This document shows positions 1-8,366 of a stretch of 32,384 nt of DNA, one piece after another. Location of the stretch: positions 1 through 32,384 of the forward strand of contig JAJZYP010000015.1 in assembly GCA_021798015.1 (NCBI GenBank). The letters are read 5' to 3'. Every line of letters starts with the position of its first letter. Positions within the stretch are counted from its first letter, which is position 1. The position numbers and the translations under genes are program-made. The notes below the pieces were generated by a model that did no database searches, had not been told where the DNA came from, and saw only the letters and a program-made list of their open reading frames with translations. Source of the DNA: a bacterium (GTDB taxonomy: Bacteria > SZUA-79 > Acidulodesulfobacterales > Acidulodesulfobacteraceae).

Positions 1-1
1 G

Positions 2-472
2 GGTCTTCCCGAAAGTTTTGTAAACCTAAGCATTGCATTAAAATTAAGAAAAATTTTGAAAGCTAAGGGAATAAAAGTAGAAATAGACAGGACTTCCAAT
101 ACAAATGTCAGCTTACAGCAAAGGGCGGCGGAGGCAAATAGAAGCGGGGCAAATTTATTCATAGGGCTTTATTGCAATTCCGTCATAGTTCCTTACCTTT
201 ATGGAACTACGACTTACTATTTTCATAAAAACTCGCGCAGATTTGCAAGTTATCTGGAACACTATATCTCATTGCACTTAAACCTTAAATATGACGGCGT
301 TGTGCATGACGATTTGTATGTATTGAGATTTACGGACATGCCTGCGGTGATAATAGAATATGCGTATATTTCCAATCCGTACGAGGAACATTTGCTGGCT
401 TCTTCGACTTTCAGACAGCTAATCGCCGACGGAATCGCGAACGCGGTTCTTAGATACTATAATTTAAAATAG
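2..472 (+). CDS. N-acetylmuramoyl-L-alanine amidase (Amidase_3), C-terminal part, zinc ligand replaced
   Basis: The reading frame is open from the left edge, so only the C-terminal part of the gene is present. It matches the second half of the Amidase_3 fold that cleaves the MurNAc-L-Ala bond of peptidoglycan: a VNLSIALKLRKIL-type helix, then RTSNTNVSLQQRAAEANRSG, and near the end PAVIIEYAYISNPYEE, which carries the conserved catalytic Glu. The family normally has a zinc-binding His in an IHANS-like motif. Here the equivalent reads IGLYCNS, so the His appears to be Tyr. The first zinc ligands lie outside the window and cannot be checked. The gene ends 11 nt before hisH on the same strand. Family assignment is good; activity is doubtful. 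Confidence 0.85.
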   Translation, partial: GLPESFVNLSIALKLRKILKAKGIKVEIDRTSNTNVSLQQRAAEANRSGANLFIGLYCNSVIVPYLYGTTTYYFHKNSRRFASYLEHYISLHLNLKYDGVVHDDLYVLRFTDMPAVIIEYAYISNPYEEHLLASSTFRQLIADGIANAVLRYYNLK

Positions 473-483
473 AAAAAATAATT

Positions 484-1128
484 ATGAATATTGTTATAAT
501 AGACTATGGAATGGGAAATCTTAAAAATGTTCAGAATGCTTTTGATTATTTAGGGTATCCGTCAAAAATTACAGGCAATTACAATGATATCGAGCATGCT
601 TCGCATCTTATACTGCCGGGCGTCGGCGGATTTAAAGACGCTATGCTTACCCTCAAACGAAAGGGACTGATTGAACCCGTTAAGGCTGCCATAAATAGCG
701 GAAAGCATTTTTTGGGGATTTGCCTCGGCATGCAGCTTTTATTCGAGACTTCCGAAGAATTTGGACATAGCGAGGGATTGGCCGTTTTAAAAGGAAAGGT
801 GGTAAAATTTAACGAGGACAACACTCCTTTGATACCGCATATCGGGTGGAACGATATAGAAATATTAAAACAGGCGAACAAACCGGCGCCACCTGCCTGC
901 GGGGCAGGCATGTTTAACGGAATCAAAAATAACACCTTTTTTTATTTTCTCCACTCGTACTATTGCGTGCCTGAGGAAAATATTACCGTCGCGACCTGTT
1001 ATTATTACGAAAAATTTGCCGCCTGCATAAAAAAGGATAATGTTTTCGCGTGCCAGTTTCATCCCGAAAAAAGCCACACCGGCGGTTTAACATTGTTAAA
1101 AAATTTTGCCCTAAATTATGCGGATTAA
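484..1128 (+). CDS. hisH: Imidazole glycerol phosphate synthase, glutaminase subunit HisH
   Basis: Class I glutamine amidotransferase of 214 aa that supplies ammonia to HisF in histidine biosynthesis. The N-terminus IVIIDYGMGNLKNV is typical of HisH. The nucleophile elbow GICLGMQ places the catalytic Cys near residue 80, and QFHPEKS supplies the His and Glu near residues 193 and 195. Compared with ordinary HisH there is an extra stretch of about nine residues between the IGWND motif and the FYFLHSYY motif. It is encoded by GC-rich DNA with a perfect 7-bp palindrome (894-910). The frame is kept. The start is the ATG preceded by AT-rich sequence without a Shine-Dalgarno. hisA follows 6 nt after the stop. 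Confidence 0.96.
   Translation: MNIVIIDYGMGNLKNVQNAFDYLGYPSKITGNYNDIEHASHLILPGVGGFKDAMLTLKRKGLIEPVKAAINSGKHFLGICLGMQLLFETSEEFGHSEGLAVLKGKVVKFNEDNTPLIPHIGWNDIEILKQANKPAPPACGAGMFNGIKNNTFFYFLHSYYCVPEENITVATCYYYEKFAACIKKDNVFACQFHPEKSHTGGLTLLKNFALNYAD
894..910. repeat. GC-rich palindrome inside hisH
   Basis: TGCCTGCGGGGCAGGCA forms a perfect 7-bp stem (894-900 with 904-910) around a GGG loop. It lies in a GC-rich patch within an AT-rich gene and encodes PACGAG, residues absent from typical HisH proteins. It looks like a short in-frame inserted repeat. No second exact copy was seen in this window. Confidence 0.55.
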
Positions 1129-1134
1129 ATTATT

Positions 1135-1857
1135 ATGATCATAATACCTGCCGTCGATATATTGGGTTCAAAATGCGTGAGATTGACTATGGGAGATTAC
1201 GACATTAAAAAGGAATATAATCTTTCACCTTCCGAGGCTGCCGTTAACTGGCAGGAGCTGGGGGCAAAAAGGCTTCATTTAGTTGATTTGGACGGTGCCA
1301 AATCAGGAAATCCGGATAATTTTGATATTATAAGAGATATTCTAAAATCCGTGAAAATTCCCGTGGAGGTAGGCGGAGGAATAAGGGACAATAAAACGAT
1401 AGAAAGCTATTTCGATACGGGCGCCTCTTATGTCGTTTTAGGCTCTATATTGTTTAAGGATATAGGTTCCGTAAGCTCGTCTTTGTTAAAATATAAAGGT
1501 AAAATAATAGCGGGAATAGATTTATATGATGAAAAAATCGCAATCTCCGGCTGGAAAGAGTTTGTTGAAATCCCGTTTGCCGAAGCGGTAGAAAATTTAA
1601 AAGGTAATTACGGGGTGGAAACTTTTATATTTACCGATATTAAAAAAGACGGAATGCTTTCAGGGGTTAATTTAAATCTTATATCGCGGCTTGCAAAATT
1701 AAATATAAGCCTTATTGCGTCGGGGGGCGTTTCCGCTTTAGATGATATTGTTAAACTTAAAGAACTAAATCTCCCAAACCTAAAAGGGGTAATAGTGGGA
1801 AAGGCTTTATATGACGGAAGACTCGATTTAAAAAAGGCAAATGCTTTATTATTATAA
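1135..1857 (+). CDS. hisA: Phosphoribosylformimino-AICAR-phosphate isomerase HisA
   Basis: A (beta/alpha)8-barrel isomerase of 240 aa that opens the ribose ring of ProFAR to give PRFAR, the substrate of HisF/HisH. The N-terminal IIPAVDILGSKCVRL motif carries the general base Asp at residue 8. The second catalytic Asp lies in FTDIKKDGMLSG near residue 168. The phosphate-binding loops VEVGGGIRD and IASGGVS mark the two half-barrels. Length is normal for the family. The gene sits 6 nt after hisH and is probably co-transcribed with it. No Shine-Dalgarno precedes the ATG. Confidence 0.96.
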   Translation: MIIIPAVDILGSKCVRLTMGDYDIKKEYNLSPSEAAVNWQELGAKRLHLVDLDGAKSGNPDNFDIIRDILKSVKIPVEVGGGIRDNKTIESYFDTGASYVVLGSILFKDIGSVSSSLLKYKGKIIAGIDLYDEKIAISGWKEFVEIPFAEAVENLKGNYGVETFIFTDIKKDGMLSGVNLNLISRLAKLNISLIASGGVSALDDIVKLKELNLPNLKGVIVGKALYDGRLDLKKANALLL

Positions 1858-1889
1858 TTAATAACAACACAATAAACCGAATAATTTTT

Positions 1890-2645
1890 ATGCTTGCGAA
1901 AAGAATAATACCGTGTCTCGATATTAAAAACAACGAGGTTGTTAAAGGCATCCATTTCGAGGATTTGCGAAGTGCAGGAGATCCTCTTGAACTTGCAAAG
2001 AGATATAATGACGAGCTTGCCGATGAGCTTATGTTTCTGGATATTACTGCATCTTATGAAAAAAGGAAAACAATCCTTGAGCTTGTCAGAAAGGTTTCGG
2101 AAAATATTTTTATTCCTTTCAGCGTCGGGGGCGGAGTTTCGGACTTAGAGGATATAAGAAATTTGTTAAACAACGGGGCGGATAAGGTGTCAATTAATAC
2201 AGCCGCGGTTCTTAATCCGGGCTTAATAGATATGGCAGCAAAAAAATTTGGCTCATCTACGATAGTTATAGCAATAGATGCAAAAAAGGTGGATCAAGAT
2301 TATATTGTTTTTACGCACGGCGGTAGAAATAATTCGGGAATTAACGCGATAAATTGGGCAAAAGAGGTTTACAACCGGGGCGCGGGGGAGATACTTTTAA
2401 CAAGCATGGATAGGGATGGGACTAAGAACGGGTACGAAATAAACCTTACTTCATCGGTTGTCTTGAATGTTAAAATTCCGGTGATTGCCTCGGGAGGAGC
2501 AAGAGATGCTAAAGATATGGAAGAGGTCTTTGTCGAGACTGATGCAAGCGCCGCTTTAGCCGCATCTATATTTCATTATGAAGATACAGGTATTATCTCT
2601 ATAAAAAAGTATTTAAAATCAAAAGGAATAAATGTAAGATTATAA
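1890..2645 (+). CDS. hisF: Imidazole glycerol phosphate synthase, cyclase subunit HisF
   Basis: A 251-aa (beta/alpha)8-barrel cyclase that joins HisH-derived ammonia to PRFAR, giving imidazole glycerol phosphate and AICAR. The opening [14 protein letters not shown] contains the catalytic Asp at residue 11. IAIDAK near residue 130 carries the second one. The phosphate sites FSVGGGV and IASGGA are present, as is [12 protein letters not shown]. The start codon lies 32 nt after hisA in AT-rich sequence without a Shine-Dalgarno. Order and strand fit one hisHAF transcription unit. Confidence 0.96.
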   Translation: MLAKRIIPCLDIKNNEVVKGIHFEDLRSAGDPLELAKRYNDELADELMFLDITASYEKRKTILELVRKVSENIFIPFSVGGGVSDLEDIRNLLNNGADKVSINTAAVLNPGLIDMAAKKFGSSTIVIAIDAKKVDQDYIVFTHGGRNNSGINAINWAKEVYNRGAGEILLTSMDRDGTKNGYEINLTSSVVLNVKIPVIASGGARDAKDMEEVFVETDASAALAASIFHYEDTGIISIKKYLKSKGINVRL

Positions 2646-2668
2646 CGGGATTAAAATCATAAAAGACT

Positions 2669-3433
2669 ATGAATGAAAAAGAAAATAATTCAGGTGATAT
2701 AGCTTTTGATATTTTTAACGAGGAAACCCTTAATTTATTTTTAAAGAAAATCGATTTTTCCAAGCAGGGTGGTCTTATTCCCGCTGTGGCGCAAGATTAC
2801 TTTTCTAAAGAGATATTAATGCTTGCCTTTATGAACGAAGAGGCGTTAAAGAAGAGCATCGAGTCAGGTTTCGCTCATTATTTTTCAAGGTCAAGGCAAA
2901 AGCTCTGGAAAAAAGGGGAAACATCAGGCAATTTTCAGGAGATAAAAGATATTTTTTTTGATTGCGATAACGACAGCATTTTGCTTAAGGTAATTCAAAA
3001 AGGTCCCGCCTGCCATACGGGCCATAAAACCTGCTTTTATTCAAAAGTGGATAATAAGTTGATAAAAAGGGATTACCCTGAGAATAAAGACAAGGATAAA
3101 GACGAAAAGGAAGATTTCAAAAAGTTCTACTCGCTTAAGCTTCTGTTTGACCTTATAAAAAGCAGGAAAGATTTGGACCCGGATAAATCATATGTGGCAA
3201 AGTTATTAAAATTAGGCCATGAGAAAATTGGTAAAAAACTTCAGGAAGAATCACTTGAACTTATTTTATCCGTCACCAGGAAAAGAAATGATGAAATAAT
3301 ATACGAAGCCGCGGATTTAATGTTTTTTTATATGGTTTTTTTAGTGTTTGCAGACATTGATTTTTCTTTAATAATCGATGAGTTAAAAAGAAGGGAAGGA
3401 TTGTCGGGTATAGATGAAAAAGACTTAAGGTAA
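2669..3433 (+). CDS. hisIE: Bifunctional phosphoribosyl-AMP cyclohydrolase / phosphoribosyl-ATP pyrophosphohydrolase HisIE
   Basis: A fusion of 254 aa covering the second and third steps of histidine biosynthesis. The HisI half (about residues 20-130) has HYFSRSRQKLWKKGETSGN, the Mg-binding DCDNDS and the zinc-site cysteines of GPACHTGHKTCFY. A charged Lys/Asp/Glu linker follows. The HisE half (about 155-250) has the MazG-like helical signature KIGKKLQEESLELIL and EAADLMFFYMVFL. A fused HisIE is common in proteobacteria. It lies 23 nt after hisF and ends the his cluster visible here; the earlier his genes would be outside the window. Confidence 0.95.
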   Translation: MNEKENNSGDIAFDIFNEETLNLFLKKIDFSKQGGLIPAVAQDYFSKEILMLAFMNEEALKKSIESGFAHYFSRSRQKLWKKGETSGNFQEIKDIFFDCDNDSILLKVIQKGPACHTGHKTCFYSKVDNKLIKRDYPENKDKDKDEKEDFKKFYSLKLLFDLIKSRKDLDPDKSYVAKLLKLGHEKIGKKLQEESLELILSVTRKRNDEIIYEAADLMFFYMVFLVFADIDFSLIIDELKRREGLSGIDEKDLR

Positions 3434-3444
3434 AAAATTATTGA

Positions 3445-3476
3445 TTGACAAAGTAATAAAAAATGTAAGATACTAT
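3445..3476 (+). promoter_or_regulatory. Possible promoter for rpsU and the dnaG-rpoD operon
   Basis: A perfect -35 TTGACA (3445-3450) lies in the 108-bp gap between hisIE and rpsU. The -10 is less clear: GATACT at 3469-3474 with an 18-bp spacer is the best fit, and TAAGAT at 3466-3471 is an alternative with 15 bp. No terminator is visible after hisIE. Confidence 0.4.
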
Positions 3477-3522
3477 ATATACATGATATCAAAATACAAA
3501 TAGAATAGACGGATTGTCAATA

Positions 3523-3530
3523 AAAGGAGG
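3523..3530 (+). promoter_or_regulatory. Strong Shine-Dalgarno that fixes the TTG start of rpsU
   Basis: AAAGGAGG lies 11 nt upstream of the TTG at 3542. The downstream frame then reads [20 protein letters not shown], the expected S21 N-terminus. There is no ATG in that frame, so the ribosome site decides the non-ATG start. Confidence 0.8.
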
Positions 3531-3541
3531 CGAAGCAAGCA

Positions 3542-3736
3542 TTGTCTATCATAAAAATTAAGGAAAATGAATCTTTTGAAAATGCCTTAAGAAGATTCAA
3601 AAAGTCCTGCGAAAGAGCTGGAATTCTTTCGGAAATTAGAAAAAGGGAACATTACGAAAAACCAAGCGTGAAAAAAAAGAAAAAGGCTGCAGCGGCAAGA
3701 AAGAGAAATTCTAAAAAAAATTATTTTAGCTATTAA
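3542..3736 (+). CDS. rpsU: 30S ribosomal protein S21
   Basis: A 64-aa basic protein with the complete S21 pattern: [21 protein letters not shown], then [21 protein letters not shown] and a Lys/Arg tail. S21 binds near the anti-Shine-Dalgarno end of 16S rRNA and helps initiation on mRNAs. It begins with TTG behind a strong Shine-Dalgarno. rpsU as first gene before dnaG and rpoD is the classic macromolecular-synthesis operon arrangement, here with cvpA between them. Confidence 0.95.
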   Translation: MSIIKIKENESFENALRRFKKSCERAGILSEIRKREHYEKPSVKKKKKAAAARKRNSKKNYFSY

Positions 3737-3745
3737 TTTAATTTT

Positions 3746-4224
3746 ATGATTTATATAAATATAGCCTTTTTAATTTTACTTGCGATAATTATGATAAGGG
3801 GTTTTTTTAGAGGCTTTGTTAAAGAGGTTATATCTCTTGGAGGGCTTTTTTTTGCTTATTTCGGCGGCATGTACGCCATATCTAAAATAAGTAATTCTTA
3901 TTATATTAAAATATTTCGCAATGAAGAAGCGGGGAAAATTATTGTTTTTGCCGTCGCATTTATTTTGGTAGTAATTGTTTTTGCCGTTATTTCACTAACA
4001 ATCACTAAAATTTTAAATTTGCTTCAACTTGGGTTTTGCAACAGGCTCGGCGGTTTTTTTTTGCGGGGATTAAAACCGTTGTATTTTTAAGTTTGGTTAT
4101 ATACTTTCTGTTTTCTTTTTCTTTAGTAAATAAATATTTTGGTTTTTATAAGTCTCAGGATATTTTCCCATACCTTCTTAAAACCGGCAAGTTCTTAGCA
4201 TCATATCTTAATAAATTTTATTAA
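3746..4224 (+). CDS. cvpA: CvpA-family membrane protein, split by a -1 frameshift at a T9 run
   Basis: The first 100 or so codons encode a CvpA-type protein with the opening INIAFLILLAIIMIRGFFRGFVKEVISLGGLFFAYFGG (two hydrophobic helices), more membrane segments and a family-typical NRLGGFF. CvpA (colicin V production) proteins are inner-membrane proteins with poorly defined roles. The frame reaches a stop at 4088-4090, leaving only 114 aa. The expected continuation FFAGIKTVVFLSLVIYFLFSFSLV is found in the -1 frame and runs to 4224. The switch point is nine T residues at 4054-4062, in which a U-UUU-UUU slippery heptamer fits the phase. Joined, the protein is about 159 aa, normal for CvpA. This may be a sequencing error, a true mutation, or a gene rescued by slippage. 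Confidence 0.75.
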
Positions 4225-4287
4225 AGTAGCGTTTCCGCATGGCGATTAATAATATATGATATATGATGAGAAATTAATATCAATATT

Positions 4288-6309
4288 ATGGATAGGAATA
4301 TGGAAATAAAACAAGACGCAAGTCCGGAGGGACGCAAGTCCGGCGGAAACCATTTCACTTCGGCGGATCTCATTTTATCCTATACAAATATAGTTGACGA
4401 AATTTCTGAATTTGTTAAATTAAAAAAGGTCGGCAATAACTATTCCGGATTATGTCCATTCCATTCGGAAAAAACCCCTTCTTTTTATGTTAGTGAATCA
4501 AAAGGACTTTACTATTGCTTTGGATGCGGTAAGGGCGGAAATGTTATCGGTTTTTTAAAAGATATAAAGGGTGAATCGTTTGGCGAAGTTATATATTACC
4601 TTAAGCAGAAATATAATATTCCTCTTGAAGATACAAAATATTATAAATTAAATAAAAGCCAAACTAATGAAGAACCGCTTAAAAAAATTCTTAATCTTTC
4701 TTTAAATTTTTATTATGAAAATCTTTTTGTCTATCTTTCAAACAGTCGTCATATAATTAAATATCTTCAAGAAAGGGGTATAAATGAAGATGCCGCAAAA
4801 GAGTTTAAGTTGGGGTTCGCAGGGTTTGGAAACGAATTAACCAAACTTCTGTCAAACAACGGGGCGAATCTTGATATCGGAGTCAATGCGGGATTATTAG
4901 TTAAAAAATCAGGCGCTAATAATCTTTATTTCGATCGTTTTATAAATAAACTCATTATTCCTATATTCGATAGAAATAATGAGCCTATTGCTTTCGCATC
5001 CAGATCGGTTTCACAAGACTCAAGCGGACCAAAGTATATCAATACTAATAATTCGGGGATTTTTATTAAAAGTAATACATTATACGGCTTAAATAAGTCT
5101 TTACCTTTTATAAAAAAAGAAAATGCCGTTATAGTGGTTGAGGGCTATTTTGATATGATAACGCTTTATTTAAAAGGCGTTAAAAATGTGGTTGCAACAA
5201 TGGGAACAGCGCTTTCCAAAAATCATATAATTAATTTATCAAGATTGTGTGATGAAATTATTCTGCTTTACGATGGCGACAAAGCAGGTATAAATGCCAT
5301 AAATAGAGGCATTGAACTTTTTCAGAGTTTTATGGATAACGCAGGCAAAGATATATATGCGGTAACCTTAAGCGGAGGGGATGATCCGGACAGCTTTGTT
5401 AGAAAATATGGAAAGGAAAGGCTTACTCAATTAATTTCGGATAATAAAAAATCCCCTATTGATTTTGCGTTAGACTATTATATTAATAAACTGCCGGAAA
5501 ATGGTAATGAAGAAAACAACGGGGATTTAATTGAAAATAATAAAAATAATGATATAATATATAGTAAAGGTGATGTGAAGGAGCTTAAGAAGAAAATCTC
5601 GATATTAAAAGATGTGGCTCCGTTTTTAAAAAATATAGACAATAATATAATACTTTCCCATTATATAAATTTAGTCTCAAACAAACTTAGATTAAAAGAA
5701 AGCGTCGTTAGAGACTATGTTCTTTCAAAAAAGACACCAGAATTAAAAAATTTATCCGATATTTATAATGAAAGTGCCAGAGAAGATTTAAATATCGAGG
5801 ATTTGGCAATAGGAAAGTTATTTTGTAATTTGCTATTGACAGATTATATTAGCAATGATATAATTAAAGAATTTTCCGATAAAGATGCTATTTATATAAT
5901 AAAAGAAATGAAAAGCGCTCTGGACGCTTTTAAAGTTAATGAAGTAAAGGGAAAGGGTGAGTCTAATTTTAATGGCGAGAATAGCAGGATAATAGAAGAA
6001 ATAATTGCTAATACGGAAAATAAGTCAAAGTGGAGCCGTATTTATTATTCTACCGTCTTTTCATCTGATTATAAAGATAAAAGAAACGAAACGGAGTTCA
6101 GCGGAGCTCATTTGGAAGATGAAAAAAGAGATATAAAGAGGCTTCTTATTAAACTTAAAATAGATAATATGAATAAAGCCTGCGTATGTTTATTAAATGA
6201 ACTTAAAAGCGGGAAGTTAGATGAAAGCGCCAGATTGTTAAAACTTAAAGAACTTAATAAATTAAAATACTTATCAAAAGAATTTCAAAAGAAAATTTGC
6301 AGTTTTTAA
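4288..6309 (+). CDS. dnaG: DNA primase DnaG
   Basis: Replication primase of 673 aa that makes RNA primers at the fork. The CHC2 zinc finger is complete (C56, H59 in CPFHSEKTPSF; C77 and C80 in CFGCGKGG). The Toprim polymerase core has VVEGYFDMITLYLKGV (about residues 283-298) and the metal-binding LLYDGDKAG (about 327-335). The C-terminal third is diverged and Lys/Asn-rich, where the DnaB-binding helices should lie. The N-terminus is unusual: about 25 residues precede the normal start of the zinc-finger domain, and part is encoded by a tandem 16-bp GC-rich repeat (4315-4346). No later in-frame start codon precedes the domain, so this extension should be translated. rpoD follows after 28 nt. 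Confidence 0.97.
   Translation: MDRNMEIKQDASPEGRKSGGNHFTSADLILSYTNIVDEISEFVKLKKVGNNYSGLCPFHSEKTPSFYVSESKGLYYCFGCGKGGNVIGFLKDIKGESFGEVIYYLKQKYNIPLEDTKYYKLNKSQTNEEPLKKILNLSLNFYYENLFVYLSNSRHIIKYLQERGINEDAAKEFKLGFAGFGNELTKLLSNNGANLDIGVNAGLLVKKSGANNLYFDRFINKLIIPIFDRNNEPIAFASRSVSQDSSGPKYINTNNSGIFIKSNTLYGLNKSLPFIKKENAVIVVEGYFDMITLYLKGVKNVVATMGTALSKNHIINLSRLCDEIILLYDGDKAGINAINRGIELFQSFMDNAGKDIYAVTLSGGDDPDSFVRKYGKERLTQLISDNKKSPIDFALDYYINKLPENGNEENNGDLIENNKNNDIIYSKGDVKELKKKISILKDVAPFLKNIDNNIILSHYINLVSNKLRLKESVVRDYVLSKKTPELKNLSDIYNESAREDLNIEDLAIGKLFCNLLLTDYISNDIIKEFSDKDAIYIIKEMKSALDAFKVNEVKGKGESNFNGENSRIIEEIIANTENKSKWSRIYYSTVFSSDYKDKRNETEFSGAHLEDEKRDIKRLLIKLKIDNMNKACVCLLNELKSGKLDESARLLKLKELNKLKYLSKEFQKKICSF
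4315..4346 (+). repeat. Tandem 16-bp GC-rich repeat at the 5' end of dnaG
   Basis: GACGCAAGTCCGGAGG (4315-4330) is followed directly by GACGCAAGTCCGGCGG (4331-4346), with 15 of 16 bases identical. The second unit includes GGAC-GCAA-GTCC, a 4-bp stem closed by a GNRA-type tetraloop. It encodes part of the non-conserved N-terminal extension of DnaG. A 13-of-15 match to the second unit occurs in pyrR at 15640-15654. Confidence 0.7.
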
Positions 6310-6337
6310 CTTCAAAGACTGAGCGAATGTAGAAAAT

Positions 6338-8275
6338 ATGAATAAAAAAAATATAGAAAATAAAAATAAAGATAATAAGAACAAGGTTACCTTCGGGGCA
6401 TCTAAAGATAATTTAAAATTAAGTGAAAAAAATAAAGACCTTGAAAAACTGATAATTAAGAAAAGTGTCGAAAAAGCAAAAGAACAGGTTGGCAGGTTAT
6501 CTTACGACGATTTTAACGATGTTCTTCCTCAGGAGATAGTATCGCCTGACCAAATCGATGATTTAATAAGCATGCTTGGAGAAAAGGATATAGACCTTAG
6601 CGGAGATTCAACCGCTTTGTTTGTACATAAAACAAAGCATGCAAATGAGCCATATACCGAGGAAATAGAAGAGGAAGAAGATATTGCGCTCAGAACAAAC
6701 GATCCTGTCAGGATGTACTTAAAAGAGATGGGTTCGGTTTCCCTTCTTAACCGAGAAAGAGAGATAGAAATAGCTAAGAGCATCGAAGAGGGCGAAGAAG
6801 AGATTTTTTCTTCCGTCTTGAATTCCGATATTCCGATTAAATGGATTATATCGATGGGGGAAAAATTAAAAAATCAGGAGGTCAGCGTTGCCAGTCTTAT
6901 TTCCGATTTTGACGATGAGGAATTTCCTAATGAAAAAGAGATGGAAAAAGCGGTAAACAGGATTTTGTCTATTATCGAAAAGATTAAAAAGGAAGTGGGT
7001 TATACTTCTTCCGAGATAAAAGAAGCTAACAGCAATAAGAATAAAAAGCATACCTATTTAAACAAAAAAAACAAAAAATACACCGATGCAACCGATGCAA
7101 ATGGTAAAAAGGGAGAAGAGGGGCAAATTAAATATTATTCTGCCGGTGGCGAGTTATCCGACGATATAGAGGACAATGAAGATATTGGAAGCCAAATATC
7201 AAAAATAAATCGTAAAAATCAATCTGAAACCGCCAAGAAAAGGATACTCCTCTATTTTAGAGAATTAAAGCTTAAGAAGAAAATAACCGATAAAGTTATC
7301 ACGAAACTTAAAAATCAAAATTTAAAAATGTTAGAGTATGAGGAAAATATAAAAGAGCTTGAAAACACATTAAGGCACAAAACAAATACGATTCAACCCG
7401 CCAGGTCTCAAGAGCATAAGCGGATAGAAAGTATAAATAAGCTTATAAATGAGTACAAATCCAAAATATCATTGATAGAAGACGAGGTTGGAGTACCCAA
7501 AGATGAACTTAAAAGTATTGTTGAATCGATAAAAACTGGGGAAGAAAAATCAAAAACCGCAAAAACCGAGCTTGTTGAAGCCAATTTAAGGCTTGTGGTA
7601 TCAATTGCCAAGAAGTATTCAAATAGGGGGCTTCAATTTCTTGACCTTATTCAGGAAGGCAACATCGGTCTCATGAAGGCTGTGGAAAAATTTCAATATC
7701 AAAGGGGATATAAATTTTCGACATATGCAACATGGTGGATAAGGCAGGCAATAACCCGTGCAATTGCCGATCAGGCCAGAACCATCAGGATTCCCGTTCA
7801 TATGATTGAGACAATTAATAAATTAATCAGGACTTCACGTGCTTTAGTTCAGGAGATTGGAAGAGAGCCTGCGCCGGAAGAGATTGCGGAAAGAATGGAC
7901 CTTCCGATAGACAAGGTCAGGAAAGTTTTAAAAATAGCAAAGGAGCCGATATCCTTAGAAACTCCGATCGGCGAGGAAGAAGATAGTCATTTGGGGGATT
8001 TTATCGAAGATAAAACTACCGTACTTCCTTTGGAAGCCGCTATTAACACGGACCTTGAAGAACAAACAGGGAAGGTGTTATCCACCCTTACAGAGAGAGA
8101 GGAAAAGGTGCTTAGAATGCGATTCGGTATTGGAATAAAATCAGATCATACATTGGAAGAAGTCGGTCAGGAGTTTGGAGTTACAAGGGAAAGAATCAGG
8201 CAGATAGAGGCTAAAGCATTAAGAAAACTTAGACATCCAAGCCGATCCAAAAGACTTAAAACATTTGCAAAGTAG
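6338..8275 (+). CDS. rpoD: RNA polymerase primary sigma factor (sigma-70 / RpoD)
   Basis: Housekeeping sigma factor of 645 aa. Region 1.1 is present ([19 protein letters not shown], about residues 50-70). Region 1.2 follows with [11 protein letters not shown] (about 124-134). A long charged, Lys/Asn-rich non-conserved region then leads to region 2 from about residue 410 ([31 protein letters not shown], and [13 protein letters not shown] for -10 recognition). Region 4 at the C-terminus contains [16 protein letters not shown] and the helix-turn-helix [23 protein letters not shown] for -35 recognition. The full domain set, including region 1.1, marks it as the primary sigma. It is last of the rpsU-cvpA-dnaG-rpoD genes and is followed 8 nt later by a tRNA. 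Confidence 0.98.
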   Translation: MNKKNIENKNKDNKNKVTFGASKDNLKLSEKNKDLEKLIIKKSVEKAKEQVGRLSYDDFNDVLPQEIVSPDQIDDLISMLGEKDIDLSGDSTALFVHKTKHANEPYTEEIEEEEDIALRTNDPVRMYLKEMGSVSLLNREREIEIAKSIEEGEEEIFSSVLNSDIPIKWIISMGEKLKNQEVSVASLISDFDDEEFPNEKEMEKAVNRILSIIEKIKKEVGYTSSEIKEANSNKNKKHTYLNKKNKKYTDATDANGKKGEEGQIKYYSAGGELSDDIEDNEDIGSQISKINRKNQSETAKKRILLYFRELKLKKKITDKVITKLKNQNLKMLEYEENIKELENTLRHKTNTIQPARSQEHKRIESINKLINEYKSKISLIEDEVGVPKDELKSIVESIKTGEEKSKTAKTELVEANLRLVVSIAKKYSNRGLQFLDLIQEGNIGLMKAVEKFQYQRGYKFSTYATWWIRQAITRAIADQARTIRIPVHMIETINKLIRTSRALVQEIGREPAPEEIAERMDLPIDKVRKVLKIAKEPISLETPIGEEEDSHLGDFIEDKTTVLPLEAAINTDLEEQTGKVLSTLTEREEKVLRMRFGIGIKSDHTLEEVGQEFGVTRERIRQIEAKALRKLRHPSRSKRLKTFAK

Positions 8276-8283
8276 TGGATTTA

Positions 8284-8359
8284 GGGCCTATAGCTCAGCT
8301 GGTAGAGCGGCCGGCTCATAACCGGTTGGTCCCTGGTTCGAACCCGGGTGGGCCCACCA
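8284..8359 (+). tRNA. tRNA with CAT anticodon, probably tRNA-Ile2 (lysidine type)
   Basis: The cloverleaf is complete over 76 nt with CCA encoded. The acceptor GGGCCTA pairs with TGGGCCC. The D stem is GCTC/GAGC. The anticodon stem GCCGG/CCGGT closes the loop CTCATAA with CAT at 8317-8319, and the T arm is CCTGG-TTCGAAC-CCGGG. A G1-C72 pair argues against initiator tRNA. The C4-G69 and C5-G68 pairs are those known as determinants for TilS, which converts C34 to lysidine in the minor AUA-reading isoleucine tRNA. Elongator Met tRNA is the alternative. tRNA identity is certain; isotype is likely Ile2. Confidence 0.93.
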
Positions 8360-8366
8360 TTTTAAA

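Noticed and set aside
4036-4224. A separate small membrane-protein gene after cvpA
   Set aside because: Its sequence is the expected continuation of CvpA and joins smoothly at the T9 run, so it is treated as the second part of one gene.
8284-8359. Initiator tRNA-fMet
   Set aside because: The 1-72 position is a G-C pair and the GGG/CCC stem signature of initiator anticodon arms is missing.
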